Notes: generated by a model not told the origin, from the sequence alone. A stretch of 64,000 nucleotides of DNA from Microbacterium invictum (GCF_014197265.1 NZ_JACIFH010000001.1:1426001-1490000), one strand, 5' to 3'. Positions 45,418-55,867 are shown, numbered from the stretch's first letter. Numbers and translations: made by a program.

Positions 45418-46992
45418 ATGCCGACTCCGCCTCCCGCCACCCCGCCCGTGCTCCGCCCGGAGCATCCTCCCGTCCGGCCGCTCGATGAGATCGCGGCCCG
45501 CTTCTCGTACGAGGTGCGCGGCGATCTGACCGGCCGCAGTGCCACCGGCGTCACCCTCGCGACCAGCGATCTGCGAGCGGGCGACATCTTCGTCGGCATC
45601 CACGGCGTCCGCCGTCACGGCGCCGAGTTCGCAGCCGAAGCGGCCGAGAAGGGCGCTGTGGCGATCCTCACCGACGCCGGCGGCGCGGAGATCGCGCGGG
45701 ATGCCGGACTGCCGATCCTCGTGACCGACGACCCCCGAGGACGCATGGCCGATCTCGCGGCATGGGTCTACGGCAACGTCGGTGCGATGCCCGTCATGCT
45801 CGGCGTGACCGGCACCAACGGCAAGACTTCGACGGTGCACCTGCAGGATGCGCTGCTGCGTCAGCTGGGTCTGACGTCGGGCATGTCGTCGTCCGCACGC
45901 CGCCATATCGACGGCGATGTCGTGATGGCCCGGCTGACCACCCCGGAGTCGAGCGAACTGCATGCGCTCATCGCGTACATGAAGGAGCGCGGCGTCACCG
46001 TCATGGCTTTCGAGGTCAGCGTGCAGGCGATCGTCCGGCACCGCGTCGACGGCGTCTTCTACGACGTCGCAGGGTTCACGAACCTGCAGAACGACCACAT
46101 GGACGACTTCGCCGATATGGAGGAGTACCTCGCGGGCAAGCTGCGCATGTTCCGCTCCGACCGCGCGGGCCGCGCCGTCGTCTCCCTCGACACTCCCGCC
46201 GGGCGCCGCGTCGTCGAACACGCCGACATCCCGGTCACGACCATCGCGACCGCCGAGATCGCCGAAGACGCCGAGCTGGCAGCCACCGCCCAGTGGCAGG
46301 TGCGTATGCTCGACGAGGCCATCAACGCGACCGTCATGGAGCTGACCGGCCCCGACGGGCAGCGGCTCGTCACGACCGTTCCGGTCACGGGCCCGCACAT
46401 GGCGGCCAACGCGGGGCTCGCGATCGTGATGATCCTGGAGTCCGGTGTTGCCACATGGGAGCAGATCGTCGACACGCTCGCCCGGGACGGCGGCATCCGC
46501 GCCGAACTCCCGGGCCGCACGGAGGTGGTCACCACCGGCCGCGGACCCACGGTCTACCTGGACTTCGCCCACACCCCCGACGGCTTCGAGATGACCGCCC
46601 GGGCGGTGCGCCGCCAGACCAAGGGCACGCTGCTGATCATGTTCGGCGCGGACGGCTCACGCGACACGACCAAGCGTCCCGCGATGGGGCTGGCTGCGGC
46701 GCACAACAGTGACATCGCGATCGTCACCGACCACCACCCGCGCTGGGAGGACCCGCAGGAGATCCGCGACGGCCTGTACTCCGGCGCGGCACAGGCGCCG
46801 CCCGCCGGCGGCCTGTTCAACATCACGCCGCCCGAAGACGCGATCGTGAAGGCCGTCTCGATGGTCGGCGAGGGCGACGCGATCCTGTGGTTCGGCCCCG
46901 GGCACCAGGACCACCGCGAGATCCAGGGCGTGCGCCACCCCTACAACCCGCGCGCCATGGCCCTGAAAGCCCTCGCCGACGCCGGCTGGTGA
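45418..46992 (+). CDS. MurE-like Mur ligase
   Basis: A 524-residue ATP-dependent Mur ligase closest to UDP-MurNAc-L-Ala-D-Glu:diamino-acid ligases. GVTGTNGKTSTVHLQDALLRQLG is the P-loop; TTPESSELHALI, NLQNDHMDDF (one residue off the usual NLxxDHLDxH) and YLDFAHTPDGFE are ordered Mur motifs. The residue-3 specificity loop, DNPR in DAP-type MurE, reads HHPRWEDP here. The gene is far from any dcw cluster, so it is probably a second MurE-type ligase rather than the only one. CRYSTAL-level specificity cannot be read; a CapB/PgsB-like amide ligase role is an alternative. Confidence 0.8.
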   Translation: MPTPPPATPPVLRPEHPPVRPLDEIAARFSYEVRGDLTGRSATGVTLATSDLRAGDIFVGIHGVRRHGAEFAAEAAEKGAVAILTDAGGAEIARDAGLPILVTDDPRGRMADLAAWVYGNVGAMPVMLGVTGTNGKTSTVHLQDALLRQLGLTSGMSSSARRHIDGDVVMARLTTPESSELHALIAYMKERGVTVMAFEVSVQAIVRHRVDGVFYDVAGFTNLQNDHMDDFADMEEYLAGKLRMFRSDRAGRAVVSLDTPAGRRVVEHADIPVTTIATAEIAEDAELAATAQWQVRMLDEAINATVMELTGPDGQRLVTTVPVTGPHMAANAGLAIVMILESGVATWEQIVDTLARDGGIRAELPGRTEVVTTGRGPTVYLDFAHTPDGFEMTARAVRRQTKGTLLIMFGADGSRDTTKRPAMGLAAAHNSDIAIVTDHHPRWEDPQEIRDGLYSGAAQAPPAGGLFNITPPEDAIVKAVSMVGEGDAILWFGPGHQDHREIQGVRHPYNPRAMALKALADAGW

Positions 46993-47055
46993 CGTCCGGC
47001 GAGACCGAGTGACCGCTGTGCAGCCGCACGGGTGACCATCGTCGACGGCAGATGG

Positions 47056-48492
47056 TCAGAACGGGTCGGAGGCGAACCAGCCGAAGCTCGCGGGCCCGAC
47101 GTCGTCCGGTTCGGCAGGGGCCCCATCGGGCTCGGTCCCGAGCATGCGCCGGGTGAGGTGGCGTCGCGCGCTCATCAGCTCGTCGAGCGCCGCCCGCAGG
47201 TGGGCGTCGGCCATGTCTTCGCCCTGTGCTGCGGCCAGCAGCACACTCCGGCGGATCAGCTCCTTGGCGAACGAACCTGTGACGCCGTCCGTGCGTGCGG
47301 CGGCAGCGGTCAAGGTCTCGTCGGTGAGATCCAGCCCGTGCGCGTAGTGGCGGAACAGGCGCTCGCGCTCTCCGAGTGCGGGCAGCGGGACCTCGACGGC
47401 GAGGTCCACTCGACCCGGGCGCTCTGCGAGTGCCCGTTCGAGCACCTCGACGCGGTTCGTGGTCATCACGAAGGCGACGTCGGCGTCGCCGTCCAGTCCG
47501 TCCAGCGCCTCCAGCACCTCGAACAGCAGCGGCTGCGGTGAGGTGTGTCGCTCCATCGCGACCAGGTCGATGTCCTCGAGGACGACGATCGAGGGCTGGA
47601 AGGTGCGTGCGATCTCTGCGGCGGCGCTGATGAACCGGATGCTGGTGCCGGTGAGCAGGATGACCGTCGTGCCGACCGATCGGGTCAGCAGATGCCGGAT
47701 GGTGAGCGTCTTGCCCGTTCCCGGCGGCCCGTACAGGAGCACTCCGCGTTTGAGGTGCTGACCCGCAGCGCGCAGGAGTTCGCGGTGCTCGCCGATGCCG
47801 ATGACGTGCTGCACGATCTCATCGAGCACTCCCTCGGGGAGGATGACGTCGTCGACCGTGACGATCGGCCGGTTCAGGAACGTCGCCCCCGCATCGCTGC
47901 GCCCGAACTCGGTCGGCGTGAACGAGAGGACCTGGCCGCGCAGCACGCTGTGCTCCACCATCAGCGCGCGCACGCGCGCCAGGAAGGAGGACACGACGTC
48001 CGGGTCGGCGCCCATCACCTCGAGCACGGCGGACGGCCGCCCCATCTGCTCTGATGCGGCACGCTGGGTCAGCGCGATCGGCGCGCCCTCGTGCATGAGC
48101 AGCCGCACCCCCATCGCCACCACGCGACGGCTCGTGGCCGGCCCCGTCGCCCGCTCGGCGAAGTCGACCGGGCCGGGCGCGAAACGCAGGTACGCGTTGC
48201 TCACCAGTTCGGCCATGCTGTTGTGCAGTCGCTGCTCGCCGCCGCTGACCCCCACCAGCCGGCCGCCCGCCTCTGCGGCGATCAGTTCCAGCGCGATGTC
48301 CGCATCGACGAGTCGATGGTCGGCGATCACCTCCTGCACCACCGCGATCTGAGCCGCGTCGACGTTCAGGTGCTCACTGATCAGATCGCCCAGCGGGGTG
48401 CGCGTGGGCCGGAGCTCCTGTTGCTGCAGGGCGTTCACATGCTCGAGGTACCGCGCGACTTCGCGCATCAGATCCCGGTCTTGATCGCCCAC
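47056..48492 (-). CDS. AAA-family ATPase
   Basis: A 478-residue ATPase with one classical AAA module: Walker A GPPGTGKT near residue 257, Walker B VVLEDIDLV near 307, sensor-1 MTTNRVE and the arginine-finger region ALAERPGRVDLA. The N-terminal 200 residues, predicted helical with no named domain, probably bind substrate. FtsH/Bcs1-like proteins share the core. The GTG at 48492 has GGAGG seven bases upstream; longer starts lack support. It is divergent from pflB and may have TACGGT as -10. Confidence 0.75.
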   Translation of the reverse strand: MGDQDRDLMREVARYLEHVNALQQQELRPTRTPLGDLISEHLNVDAAQIAVVQEVIADHRLVDADIALELIAAEAGGRLVGVSGGEQRLHNSMAELVSNAYLRFAPGPVDFAERATGPATSRRVVAMGVRLLMHEGAPIALTQRAASEQMGRPSAVLEVMGADPDVVSSFLARVRALMVEHSVLRGQVLSFTPTEFGRSDAGATFLNRPIVTVDDVILPEGVLDEIVQHVIGIGEHRELLRAAGQHLKRGVLLYGPPGTGKTLTIRHLLTRSVGTTVILLTGTSIRFISAAAEIARTFQPSIVVLEDIDLVAMERHTSPQPLLFEVLEALDGLDGDADVAFVMTTNRVEVLERALAERPGRVDLAVEVPLPALGERERLFRHYAHGLDLTDETLTAAAARTDGVTGSFAKELIRRSVLLAAAQGEDMADAHLRAALDELMSARRHLTRRMLGTEPDGAPAEPDDVGPASFGWFASDPF

Positions 48493-48564
48493 TGTCCATC
48501 CTCCACGTGTCGGAGTTCGTACCGTAGCAGGGGCAGGAGTCGCCGAACCGGCATCCATCGCCTT

Positions 48565-48581
48565 TTGTGGTCCTACCACAA
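48565..48581. promoter_or_regulatory. Candidate FadR/LldR-type operator 1
   Basis: TTGTGGTCCTACCACAA: seven-base perfect arms around CCT. The core TGGTCNNACCA matches GntR/FadR-family operators (TNGT-N3-ACNA). Confidence 0.6.
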
Positions 48582-48635
48582 CGGCGGAGCCATCGATCTC
48601 GTTCCCCGCTTAGCGGTATCGTGCACGATCGGAGA

Positions 48636-48648
48636 GTGGTCTGACCAC
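48636..48648. promoter_or_regulatory. Candidate FadR/LldR-type operator 2
   Basis: GTGGTCTGACCAC: perfect six-base arms around T, again containing TGGTCNNACCA. It is 69 bp from operator 1 (centre to centre) and close before a TAGCCT -10-like sequence near 48655. Confidence 0.6.
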
Positions 48649-48733
48649 GAGTTCTAGCCTGGAGCAACGGACCCGCCGACACACCGCTCGGCATGCCGGC
48701 AGGCCCGACTCCCACAAGGACGAAGGAAGCACC

Positions 48734-50995
48734 ATGACCACCGTCACCCCCGACAACGTCGACACGATCCCCGCCGCCTGGAGCGGCTTCACCCCGGGCG
48801 AATGGCAGGACGGCATCGACGTCCGCGACTTCATCCAGCGCAACTACACGCCCTACTCCGGCGACAGGGCCTTCCTCGCCGGGCCGACCGCCCGCACCAC
48901 CCGCATCTGGGACGCCCTGTCGGGCATGTTCCCGGCCGAGCGCGAAAAGGGCGTGTACGACATCGACGTCCACACGCCGGCCGGCATCACCGCGCACGCC
49001 CCCGGATACATCGGCACGGACGAAGAGGTCATCGTCGGCCTGCAGACCGATGCTCCCCTCAAGCGCGCGATCATGCCCAACGGCGGGTGGCGCATGGTCG
49101 AGGGCGCCCTCGACACCTACGGCTACGAGATCGACGAGACACTCAAGACCGTCTTCACCCGATATCGCAAGACCCACAACCAGGGCGTCTTCGACGTCTA
49201 TCCCCCGAGCGTGCGGGCCGCACGCAACTCGCACATCATCACCGGCCTGCCCGACGCGTACGGCCGCGGCCGGATCATCGGCGACTACCGCCGCGTCGCC
49301 CTCTACGGCGTCGACGCCCTGATCGCGGCGAAGAATGTCGACAAGCTCACCCTCGACACGACCCCGTTCAGCGAAGAGATCCTACGGCGCCGCGAAGAGC
49401 ACGCCGAGCAGATCCGCGCCCTCGGCGAGCTGAAGCAGCTGGCCGCCTCGTACGGGTTCGACATCTCCGGCCCCGCCACCAGCGCCCGCGAGGCCGTGCA
49501 GTGGCTGTACTTCGCCTACCTCGGCGCGGTCAAGGAGCAGAACGGCGCCGCGATGTCGCTCGGCCGCACCTCGACGTTCCTCGACATCTTCATCGAGCGT
49601 GACCTGCAGGCCGGCGCCGTCACCGAGTCCGAGGCGCAGGAGATCATCGACGACTTCGTGATCAAGCTGCGCATCGTCCGGTTCCTCCGCACCCCCGAGT
49701 ACGACGCCCTGTTCTCGGGCGACCCCACCTGGGTCACCGAGACGATCGGCGGCATGGGCGAAGACGGACGCCCCCTCGTGACGAAGAACTCGTTCCGCTA
49801 CCTGCAGACCCTGTACAACCTGGGCCCCGCCCCCGAGCCGAACATGACCGTCTTCTGGAGCCCCGAGCTTCCGCAGGGCTTCAAGGACTACTGCGCGCAG
49901 GTGTCGATCGACACGTCGGCTGTGCAGTACGAGTCCGATGAGCTCATCCGCGCCGCGTGGGGCGACGACGCCGCGATCGCGTGCTGCGTCTCGCCGATGC
50001 GCATCGGCAAGCAGATGCAGTTCTTCGGGGCACGGGTGAACCTCGCCAAGACCCTCCTGTACGCCATCAACGGCGGCCGAGACGAGGTCACCGGAAAGCA
50101 GGTCTCCCCCCTGGCCGCCCCGGTCGGCGACGGGCCGCTGGAGTTCGACGACGTCATGGCGAAGTTCGACCTGACGATGGACTGGCTCGCCGAGACGTAC
50201 GTGGAAGCACTCAACTGCATCCACTGGTCGCACGACAAGTACGCCTATGAGCGGCTCGAGATGGCACTGCACGACAAGGACGTGCTGCGCACCATGGCCT
50301 GCGGCATCGCCGGCCTGTCTGTGGCCGCCGACTCGCTGTCGGCCATCAAGTACGCCACCGTCACCCCGGTGCGCGACGAGCGCGGCGTCGTCGTCGACTA
50401 CGTCACCGAGGGCGACTTCCCGACGTACGGCAACGACGATGATCGAGTGGATGCCATCGCCGTCGACCTCGTCGAACGCTTCATGGCCAAGATCCGGCGT
50501 CACCCCATGTACCGCGACGCGCTGCCCACCCAGTCGGTGCTGACGATCACCTCGAACGTCGTCTACGGCAAGGCGACCGGAAACACCCCCGACGGCCGCC
50601 GCGCGGGCGAGCCGTTCGCACCCGGCGCCAACCCGATGAACGGCCGCGACACCCACGGCATGCTCGCCTCCGCCCTGTCGGTCGCGAAGCTCCCCTACGC
50701 CCAGGCGCAGGACGGCATCTCGCTCACCAACACGGTGGTCCCCACGGGCCTGGGCCGTACGAAGGGCGAGCAGGTGCAGAACCTCGCCGGTCTGCTCGAC
50801 GCCTACATCGGCTCGAACGGCTATCACATGAACGTCAACGTGCTCAACCGCGAGACGCTCGTGGATGCCATGGAGCACCCCGAGCAGTACCCGCAACTCA
50901 CGATCCGCGTGTCCGGCTACGCCGTGAACTTCGTGCGGCTGACCCGCGAGCAGCAGCTCGACGTGCTGTCGCGCACGTTCCACGGCTCGGTCTGA
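48734..50995 (+). CDS. pflB: Pyruvate formate-lyase
   Basis: Glycyl-radical enzyme splitting pyruvate with CoA into acetyl-CoA and formate under anoxic conditions. The 753 residues are close to E. coli PflB (about 760). The catalytic pair is Cys417-Cys418 in [11 protein letters not shown], and the radical glycine is Gly728 in [12 protein letters not shown], both at the expected distance from the C-terminus. [22 protein letters not shown] and [16 protein letters not shown] are conserved. AAGGA-GAAGGAAG precedes the ATG. The activase follows 24 bp later; two GntR-type boxes precede it. Confidence 0.95.
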   Translation: MTTVTPDNVDTIPAAWSGFTPGEWQDGIDVRDFIQRNYTPYSGDRAFLAGPTARTTRIWDALSGMFPAEREKGVYDIDVHTPAGITAHAPGYIGTDEEVIVGLQTDAPLKRAIMPNGGWRMVEGALDTYGYEIDETLKTVFTRYRKTHNQGVFDVYPPSVRAARNSHIITGLPDAYGRGRIIGDYRRVALYGVDALIAAKNVDKLTLDTTPFSEEILRRREEHAEQIRALGELKQLAASYGFDISGPATSAREAVQWLYFAYLGAVKEQNGAAMSLGRTSTFLDIFIERDLQAGAVTESEAQEIIDDFVIKLRIVRFLRTPEYDALFSGDPTWVTETIGGMGEDGRPLVTKNSFRYLQTLYNLGPAPEPNMTVFWSPELPQGFKDYCAQVSIDTSAVQYESDELIRAAWGDDAAIACCVSPMRIGKQMQFFGARVNLAKTLLYAINGGRDEVTGKQVSPLAAPVGDGPLEFDDVMAKFDLTMDWLAETYVEALNCIHWSHDKYAYERLEMALHDKDVLRTMACGIAGLSVAADSLSAIKYATVTPVRDERGVVVDYVTEGDFPTYGNDDDRVDAIAVDLVERFMAKIRRHPMYRDALPTQSVLTITSNVVYGKATGNTPDGRRAGEPFAPGANPMNGRDTHGMLASALSVAKLPYAQAQDGISLTNTVVPTGLGRTKGEQVQNLAGLLDAYIGSNGYHMNVNVLNRETLVDAMEHPEQYPQLTIRVSGYAVNFVRLTREQQLDVLSRTFHGSV

Positions 50996-51019
50996 GCGGG
51001 AGCAAGGACGTGACCTGAC

Positions 51020-51967
51020 ATGCCTGCGACCCTGATCCGCGTCCCCACCGAGGCCGACGCGTCGACCGGCACGGCGCTGCCCGGCGGTGCAGCACCGCTG
51101 CCCGACGACGCGACGCGTCTGGACCTGCCCGTCCAGGCGCGCCGCGTCGGCGCCGGCGTCGACGGACTGACGGTCGAAGACCTCGACCGTCATGAGCGAC
51201 TCGCGGCCATGCGCGACGGCCGTCTCGGCTCGGTGCACTCCTGGGAACTGGTGACCGCGGTCGACGGCCCCGGCACGCGGCTCACGACGTTCGTGAACGG
51301 CTGCCCGCTGCGCTGCCTGTACTGCCACAACCCCGACACCTTCGCGATGAAGGACGGGCAGCTGGTCATGGCCGATGAGATCCTGTCGCGGGTCCGGAGG
51401 TATCTGGGAGTTTTCCGGGCCACCGGCGGGGGCATCACCCTGTCGGGCGGCGAGGTGCTCATGCAGCCCGCCTTCGCCGCTCGCATCCTCCGCGGGGCGA
51501 AGGAACTCGGCGTCCACACGGCACTCGACACGTCCGGGTACCTCGGCGCGCACGCAACCGATGCGATGCTCGACGACACCGACCTCGTGCTCCTCGACGT
51601 CAAGAGTGGCGACCCCGACACCTACCAGCGTGTCACCGGCCGTGAGCTCGCCCCCACCCTCGCGTTCGGCCGCCGCCTGGCCACCATGTCCCACGGACCC
51701 GAGGTGTGGATCCGGTTCGTCCTGGTTCCGGGTCTCACCGACGACGTCGACGACGTCGAGCGGGTCGCCGCGTACGCCGCATCGCTGAACGAGATCCGCA
51801 CCGGCACGGTCACCCGCGTCGAGGTGCTGCCCTTCCACCAGATGGGCCGAGACAAGTGGGACGCACTCGGCCTGCGGTACGAACTGGCCGGCACGCCGGC
51901 ACCACCGGCAGCGCTGGTGGACCGCGTGCGCGACCAGTTCCGCGTGCACGGTCTCATGACGTATTGA
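51020..51967 (+). CDS. pflA: Pyruvate formate-lyase activating enzyme
   Basis: Radical-SAM enzyme that installs the glycyl radical on PflB. The cluster motif is CPLRCLYC (Cx3Cx2C), followed by GGGITLSGGEVLMQP and the characteristic ALDTSGYLG and LLDVKSGDPDTYQ blocks. The 315 residues exceed the usual about 245-290 because of an N-terminal 65-70 residue extension with no metal motif; translation could start further in, but the visible upstream start has AAGGA ten bases before it. Forms an operon with pflB. Confidence 0.9.
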   Translation: MPATLIRVPTEADASTGTALPGGAAPLPDDATRLDLPVQARRVGAGVDGLTVEDLDRHERLAAMRDGRLGSVHSWELVTAVDGPGTRLTTFVNGCPLRCLYCHNPDTFAMKDGQLVMADEILSRVRRYLGVFRATGGGITLSGGEVLMQPAFAARILRGAKELGVHTALDTSGYLGAHATDAMLDDTDLVLLDVKSGDPDTYQRVTGRELAPTLAFGRRLATMSHGPEVWIRFVLVPGLTDDVDDVERVAAYAASLNEIRTGTVTRVEVLPFHQMGRDKWDALGLRYELAGTPAPPAALVDRVRDQFRVHGLMTY

Positions 51968-52020
51968 CGCGGCATCCGGCACAGATCCTCTTCGCTATGC
52001 TCTTCGCGGAGGACACCCGC

Positions 52021-53670
52021 ATGGCGCAACCCCACACCCCCTGGGTGTCCATCGTTGTTCCTGTCTTCGATCCCGGTCCGTGGATCCGGCCGCTGCTGGA
52101 TTCGTTCGACGCGCAGACGCTGCCGCATGAGGACATGGAGGTGCTGCTCGTCGACGACGGCAGCACCGACGGCACCGAGCGCCTGCTCGACCGGTGGACG
52201 GCCGACCGTGCATGGGCCCGGGTGATCCACCAGCCGCCGTCGGGATGGCCGAGCCGCCCACGCAACACCGGGCTCTCGCAGGCGCGCGGCGAGTACGTGT
52301 ACCTCGTCGACCACGACGACTGGCTCGCCCCCGACGCCCTCCAGCAGCTTCGCGACTTCGCCCGCGGGACCGGCCCCGACGTCGTCGTCGGCCGCATGGC
52401 CGGAATGGGTCGCAAGGTGCCCAAGGTGCTCTTCCGCAGCACCGTCACCGACGCCCACTCCCCCGCCCAGCCGCTGCAGGACAGCATGACCACCCATGCG
52501 CTGTTCCGCCGCGAGTTCCTCGACGAGATCGGTCTGCGCTTCGACGAGGAGCTCCGGCGTCTCGAGGACCACCTGTTCATGGCGCACGCCTACACCGAGG
52601 CGCGGCAGGTCGCCGTGTACGGTGACTCGACCGTATACATCCACGCCGAGCGCGACGACGGTGAAGGTGCCGGCTACCGGCGGTATCGGGCGAACGAGTA
52701 CTACCCGGCGCTGCGCCGGTGCATCGACACGATGGTCGAGGCTCTGCCGGCGGGACCGGAGCGCGATGCCTACCTGACCCGATGGATCAGGATCGAGCTC
52801 GTCGGGCGTCTGCAGTCGGATGCCGTGCGCTGGCTGCCGCGCGATGAGCGCGACGCGTTCTTCGCCAACGTGCAGCAGGTGCTCGCCGAGCACGTTCCCG
52901 CCGATGCCGCCGCGTCGCTGTCGCCGGCGTGGCGCTGGCCGGGCGCACTGGCGCGCACCGTGAGCGCAGACGAGTTCTACCGCGCCGAAGACGCGATGAC
53001 GACGGCGCTGCGAGCGCAGGTGGCCGATCGGCCGGGCAGCGCCGTGCTGAGGGACGTGCTGTCGCAGGCCGCACTGGAGCGGGCGATCACCGCGCTGGGC
53101 GAGGACGAACCCCTGCCGGCCGGCCGGGCCGCGTCCGATACGCGCCAGGCGTCACGGCGGCGACTGCGGCTGCGCGCGATGGGCCTGGTCAGCCGCTTTC
53201 CCGGGGGCGGGCTGCACCGGGTGATGGTCACCTGGGGCCGCACCCCACGACTGCTCGCCCGACGGGTCGCTGCCGTCGGCACCGTCATCGCGCCCGTGGT
53301 CGCAGCCGTGCTCGTGGGCCTGCCGGTCTGGTCGCTCATCGTCACGGCGGCGGGGCTGGCGCTGACCACCTGGCTCGCGCTGCGCTCACTGCGCGGGTGG
53401 CCCACCGCCGCGCGCCAGGCGCTCGCACTCCTGCCCGGTGTGGTCGCCGTCGTGGCGGCTCCCGCCGGCGGCACAGTGGCCGCCACCGTCGTGGCCGGAA
53501 CCGCGATCGTCGCCGCACTGTTCATCGACGCCCGGTGGCGCCGTACCGACGTCCGCGCGCACGCGTCGCGGACGGGTGGGCCGTTCGCCCGGCTCGGCTG
53601 GATCGCCCTCACCGCCGCCGGCGTGAGCGCGCTGGTCCTGGCTGCCGACGCGTGGGCGCTGCTGGCCTGA
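52021..53670 (+). CDS. Family 2 glycosyltransferase with C-terminal membrane helices
   Basis: A 549-residue GT2 protein. The N-terminal GT-A domain starts VSIVVPVFDPGPWIRPLLDSF, with DDGSTDGT (donor binding), RNTGLSQARGEYVYLVDHDDW carrying the DxD-like VDHDD motif, and LEDHLFMAHAY late in the domain. After about residue 420 the protein becomes basic and then carries four or five hydrophobic helices. GGAGGA is placed just before the ATG. It likely adds sugars to a teichoic acid or exopolysaccharide at the membrane; specificity is not readable. It lies 54 bp after pflA but is functionally unrelated. Confidence 0.8.
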   Translation: MAQPHTPWVSIVVPVFDPGPWIRPLLDSFDAQTLPHEDMEVLLVDDGSTDGTERLLDRWTADRAWARVIHQPPSGWPSRPRNTGLSQARGEYVYLVDHDDWLAPDALQQLRDFARGTGPDVVVGRMAGMGRKVPKVLFRSTVTDAHSPAQPLQDSMTTHALFRREFLDEIGLRFDEELRRLEDHLFMAHAYTEARQVAVYGDSTVYIHAERDDGEGAGYRRYRANEYYPALRRCIDTMVEALPAGPERDAYLTRWIRIELVGRLQSDAVRWLPRDERDAFFANVQQVLAEHVPADAAASLSPAWRWPGALARTVSADEFYRAEDAMTTALRAQVADRPGSAVLRDVLSQAALERAITALGEDEPLPAGRAASDTRQASRRRLRLRAMGLVSRFPGGGLHRVMVTWGRTPRLLARRVAAVGTVIAPVVAAVLVGLPVWSLIVTAAGLALTTWLALRSLRGWPTAARQALALLPGVVAVVAAPAGGTVAATVVAGTAIVAALFIDARWRRTDVRAHASRTGGPFARLGWIALTAAGVSALVLAADAWALLA

Positions 53671-53680
53671 CGTAATCGGC

Positions 53681-54763
53681 TCAGCGTGAGGCGATCGTGC
53701 GGTCCGCGGCATCCCGGGCCCATCGCTCCGCCTCGGCGAGCGCGGCGCGATCCAGCGCCGACGGCGCATCGTGCCGGTCCACGACGCGCTGCACCGTATC
53801 GAGGATGCCGAGGAAGTCGAGACGCCCCTCGTGGAACGCGTCGACGGCCTGCTCGTTCGCGGCGTTGAACACGGCGGGATACGTGCCGCCCGCGCGACCG
53901 ACCTGCTTCGCGAGGCCCACGGCGGGGAAGGCGGCGTCGTCGAGGGGCTCGAAGGTCCAGGACGACGCGGTGGTCCAGTCGAGCGGACGCCCGACGCCGG
54001 CGACGCGGTGCGGCCAGTCGAGACCGAGCGAGATCGGCAGCCGCATGTCGGGCGGCGACGCCTGGGCGATCGTCGACCCGTCGATGAACTCGACCATCGA
54101 GTGCACGATCGACTGCGGGTGCACCGCGACGTCGATCTGGTCATACGGGACGCCGAAGAGCAGGTGGGCCTCGATCACCTCGAGCCCCTTGTTGACCAGC
54201 GTCGCCGAGTTGGTCGTGACGACCCGGCCCATGTCCCAGGTCGGGTGAGCGAGCGCCTCGGCGGGGGTGACATCGGCGAGCGACTCGCGGGTGCGACCGC
54301 GGAACGGGCCTCCGGATGCCGTGAGCACCAGCCTGCGCACCTCTTCGGGCGTGCCCGAGCGCAGCGCCTGTGCAAGCGCGGAATGCTCCGAGTCGACGGG
54401 CACGATCTGGCCCGGGGCGGCGAGCGCGGTCACGAGGTCGCCGCCGACGATGAGCGACTCCTTGTTCGCCAGCGCCAGGGTGCTGCCGGTCTCGAGCGCC
54501 GCGAGCGTGGGACCGAGCCCGACCGAACCGGTGATGCCGTTGAGCACGACGTCGGCAGCCACATCGCGCACGAGCTGTTCGGCGTCATCGGCACCGAGCG
54601 CGGTGTGCGCGACCCCGAACTCGGCGGCCTGCGCGTCGAGCTGCGTGCGGTTGCTGCCTGCGGCGAGGCCCACGACCTCGAACCGGTCGCGGCGCTCGCG
54701 GATGACGTCCAGCGCCTGCGTTCCGATCGACCCGGTGGAGCCGAGGATCAGGACGCGACGCAT
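53681..54763 (-). CDS. dxr: 1-deoxy-D-xylulose-5-phosphate reductoisomerase
   Basis: First committed MEP-pathway enzyme, making 2-C-methyl-D-erythritol 4-phosphate with NADPH. The 360 residues start [21 protein letters not shown] (NADP site), with [28 protein letters not shown] and ASGGPFRG at the active site and [20 protein letters not shown] later. TAGGCT lies six bases before the ATG, so the mRNA is leaderless. Another MEP gene, ispG, shows the same promoter architecture in this window. Confidence 0.95.
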   Translation of the reverse strand: MRRVLILGSTGSIGTQALDVIRERRDRFEVVGLAAGSNRTQLDAQAAEFGVAHTALGADDAEQLVRDVAADVVLNGITGSVGLGPTLAALETGSTLALANKESLIVGGDLVTALAAPGQIVPVDSEHSALAQALRSGTPEEVRRLVLTASGGPFRGRTRESLADVTPAEALAHPTWDMGRVVTTNSATLVNKGLEVIEAHLLFGVPYDQIDVAVHPQSIVHSMVEFIDGSTIAQASPPDMRLPISLGLDWPHRVAGVGRPLDWTTASSWTFEPLDDAAFPAVGLAKQVGRAGGTYPAVFNAANEQAVDAFHEGRLDFLGILDTVQRVVDRHDAPSALDRAALAEAERWARDAADRTIASR

Positions 54764-54769
54764 GACGCC

Positions 54770-54775
54770 AGCCTA
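54770..54775 (-). promoter_or_regulatory. -10 element of leaderless dxr mRNA
   Basis: TAGGCT on the minus strand ends six bases before the ATG. Confidence 0.6.
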
Positions 54776-54795
54776 CCGGCGCGCGCCGGCCCGGG

Positions 54796-55749
54796 TCACT
54801 CGGTCGCCGCGGCCTTCTGCGCGCCGAGGATGTCGACGACGAACACGAGCGTCTCACCGACGAGGTCGTCTTCGTTGATCTCACCCTCGCCGTAGCCTTC
54901 GGCGGGCGGGATCACCGCCACGACCTGCGAGCCGACGGTCTGGCCGACGAGCGCCTTCTGGAACCCCTCGACGAAGCGCGTCGTCTGCTCGGCGATCGGC
55001 ACTCCGCCCCGATCCCATGTCGAGTCGAAGACCTCGCCGTTCGAGACGCGCACGCCGTGGTACTGGATCAGCACGTAGTCGCCCTCCTGCACGGTGTAGC
55101 CGTCGCCCTTCTTGGCCGTGGCGACCTCGGTCTCGTCGGGTGTGCCGGTGTCGCCGATCGTCACCGACGGCGCGCCGTCCTCGGCGACGGTGACCTCCGG
55201 CATCCCCTCGGAAAGCTCCTGCGGCTCGCCGGTTGCGACGGTGGGGACGGTGCTGAGGACGTCGAAGACGTAGATCTCGGCGTCGGCGGTCTCGGATGCC
55301 GGGAGGGCGGCGACCACGCGCTGCCCGGGCGCCGGGCAGCCGAGGATCTGGCCGAGCGGGCTTTCGGCGGACACCTGCGAGGGCATGACCTCGCCGGGCT
55401 CGTACCCGATCGTGATGATCTCGTCGCCGGTCTCGGCGCTGTAGGCGGTGAAGGCGTACGAGATGAAGTCGCCGGACTCGACCGGGTCACCCTCTCCCTC
55501 GGCGACGATCGTCACCTGCGGCTCGGTGAACTCGAGCGGTGCGGTGAAGGTCGCGGTGGACGGCGTGCCCGGGTCGCCCTCGACCGTGACCGAGTCCGAT
55601 GCCTCGCCGGGATCGGGGAGCGCCGCGCACAGATCGTCCGAGGCCGACGGTGTCTCTGACGCGTCGGGTTCGGCCGTACTGCCGCACCCCGCGAGCAGGA
55701 GCATCGCGATGGCGACGGTGGACAGGGCGGCGATCGGACGCAGGCGCAC
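54796..55749 (-). CDS. FKBP-type peptidyl-prolyl isomerase lipoprotein
   Basis: A 317-residue secreted isomerase. The N-terminus (MRLRPIAALSTVAIAMLLLAGCGS) is a lipoprotein signal with the lipobox LAGC, so it is anchored outside the membrane. Two FKBP-like domains appear: a first degenerate one, about residues 40-180, and a second with YVLIQYHGVRVSNGEVFDSTW, FQKALVGQTVGSQVVAVIPP and EGYGEGEI, the intact catalytic type. It probably helps exported proteins fold. The start is GTG, with a GTGAGG site ten bases upstream. Confidence 0.88.
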   Translation of the reverse strand: MRLRPIAALSTVAIAMLLLAGCGSTAEPDASETPSASDDLCAALPDPGEASDSVTVEGDPGTPSTATFTAPLEFTEPQVTIVAEGEGDPVESGDFISYAFTAYSAETGDEIITIGYEPGEVMPSQVSAESPLGQILGCPAPGQRVVAALPASETADAEIYVFDVLSTVPTVATGEPQELSEGMPEVTVAEDGAPSVTIGDTGTPDETEVATAKKGDGYTVQEGDYVLIQYHGVRVSNGEVFDSTWDRGGVPIAEQTTRFVEGFQKALVGQTVGSQVVAVIPPAEGYGEGEINEDDLVGETLVFVVDILGAQKAAATE

Positions 55750-55855
55750 GGAGAGACCTCACAGTGTGTGGAGCGGGGGAAGCTCTCATCCTGCCGCACT
55801 TTCTTCTGTCCCCGCTGTGAGAAGCGCCATGCCCGGATCGGCATGAAAATCGGAG

Positions 55856-55861
55856 TACCCT
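55856..55861 (+). promoter_or_regulatory. -10 element of leaderless plsC-like mRNA
   Basis: TACCCT ends six bases before the GTG at 55868. Confidence 0.55.
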
Positions 55862-55867
55862 CGACGG

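Noticed and set aside
49382..51982. An 866-codon frame antisense to pflB and pflA
   Set aside because: Both pfl proteins have intact catalytic motifs; the antisense frame has none.
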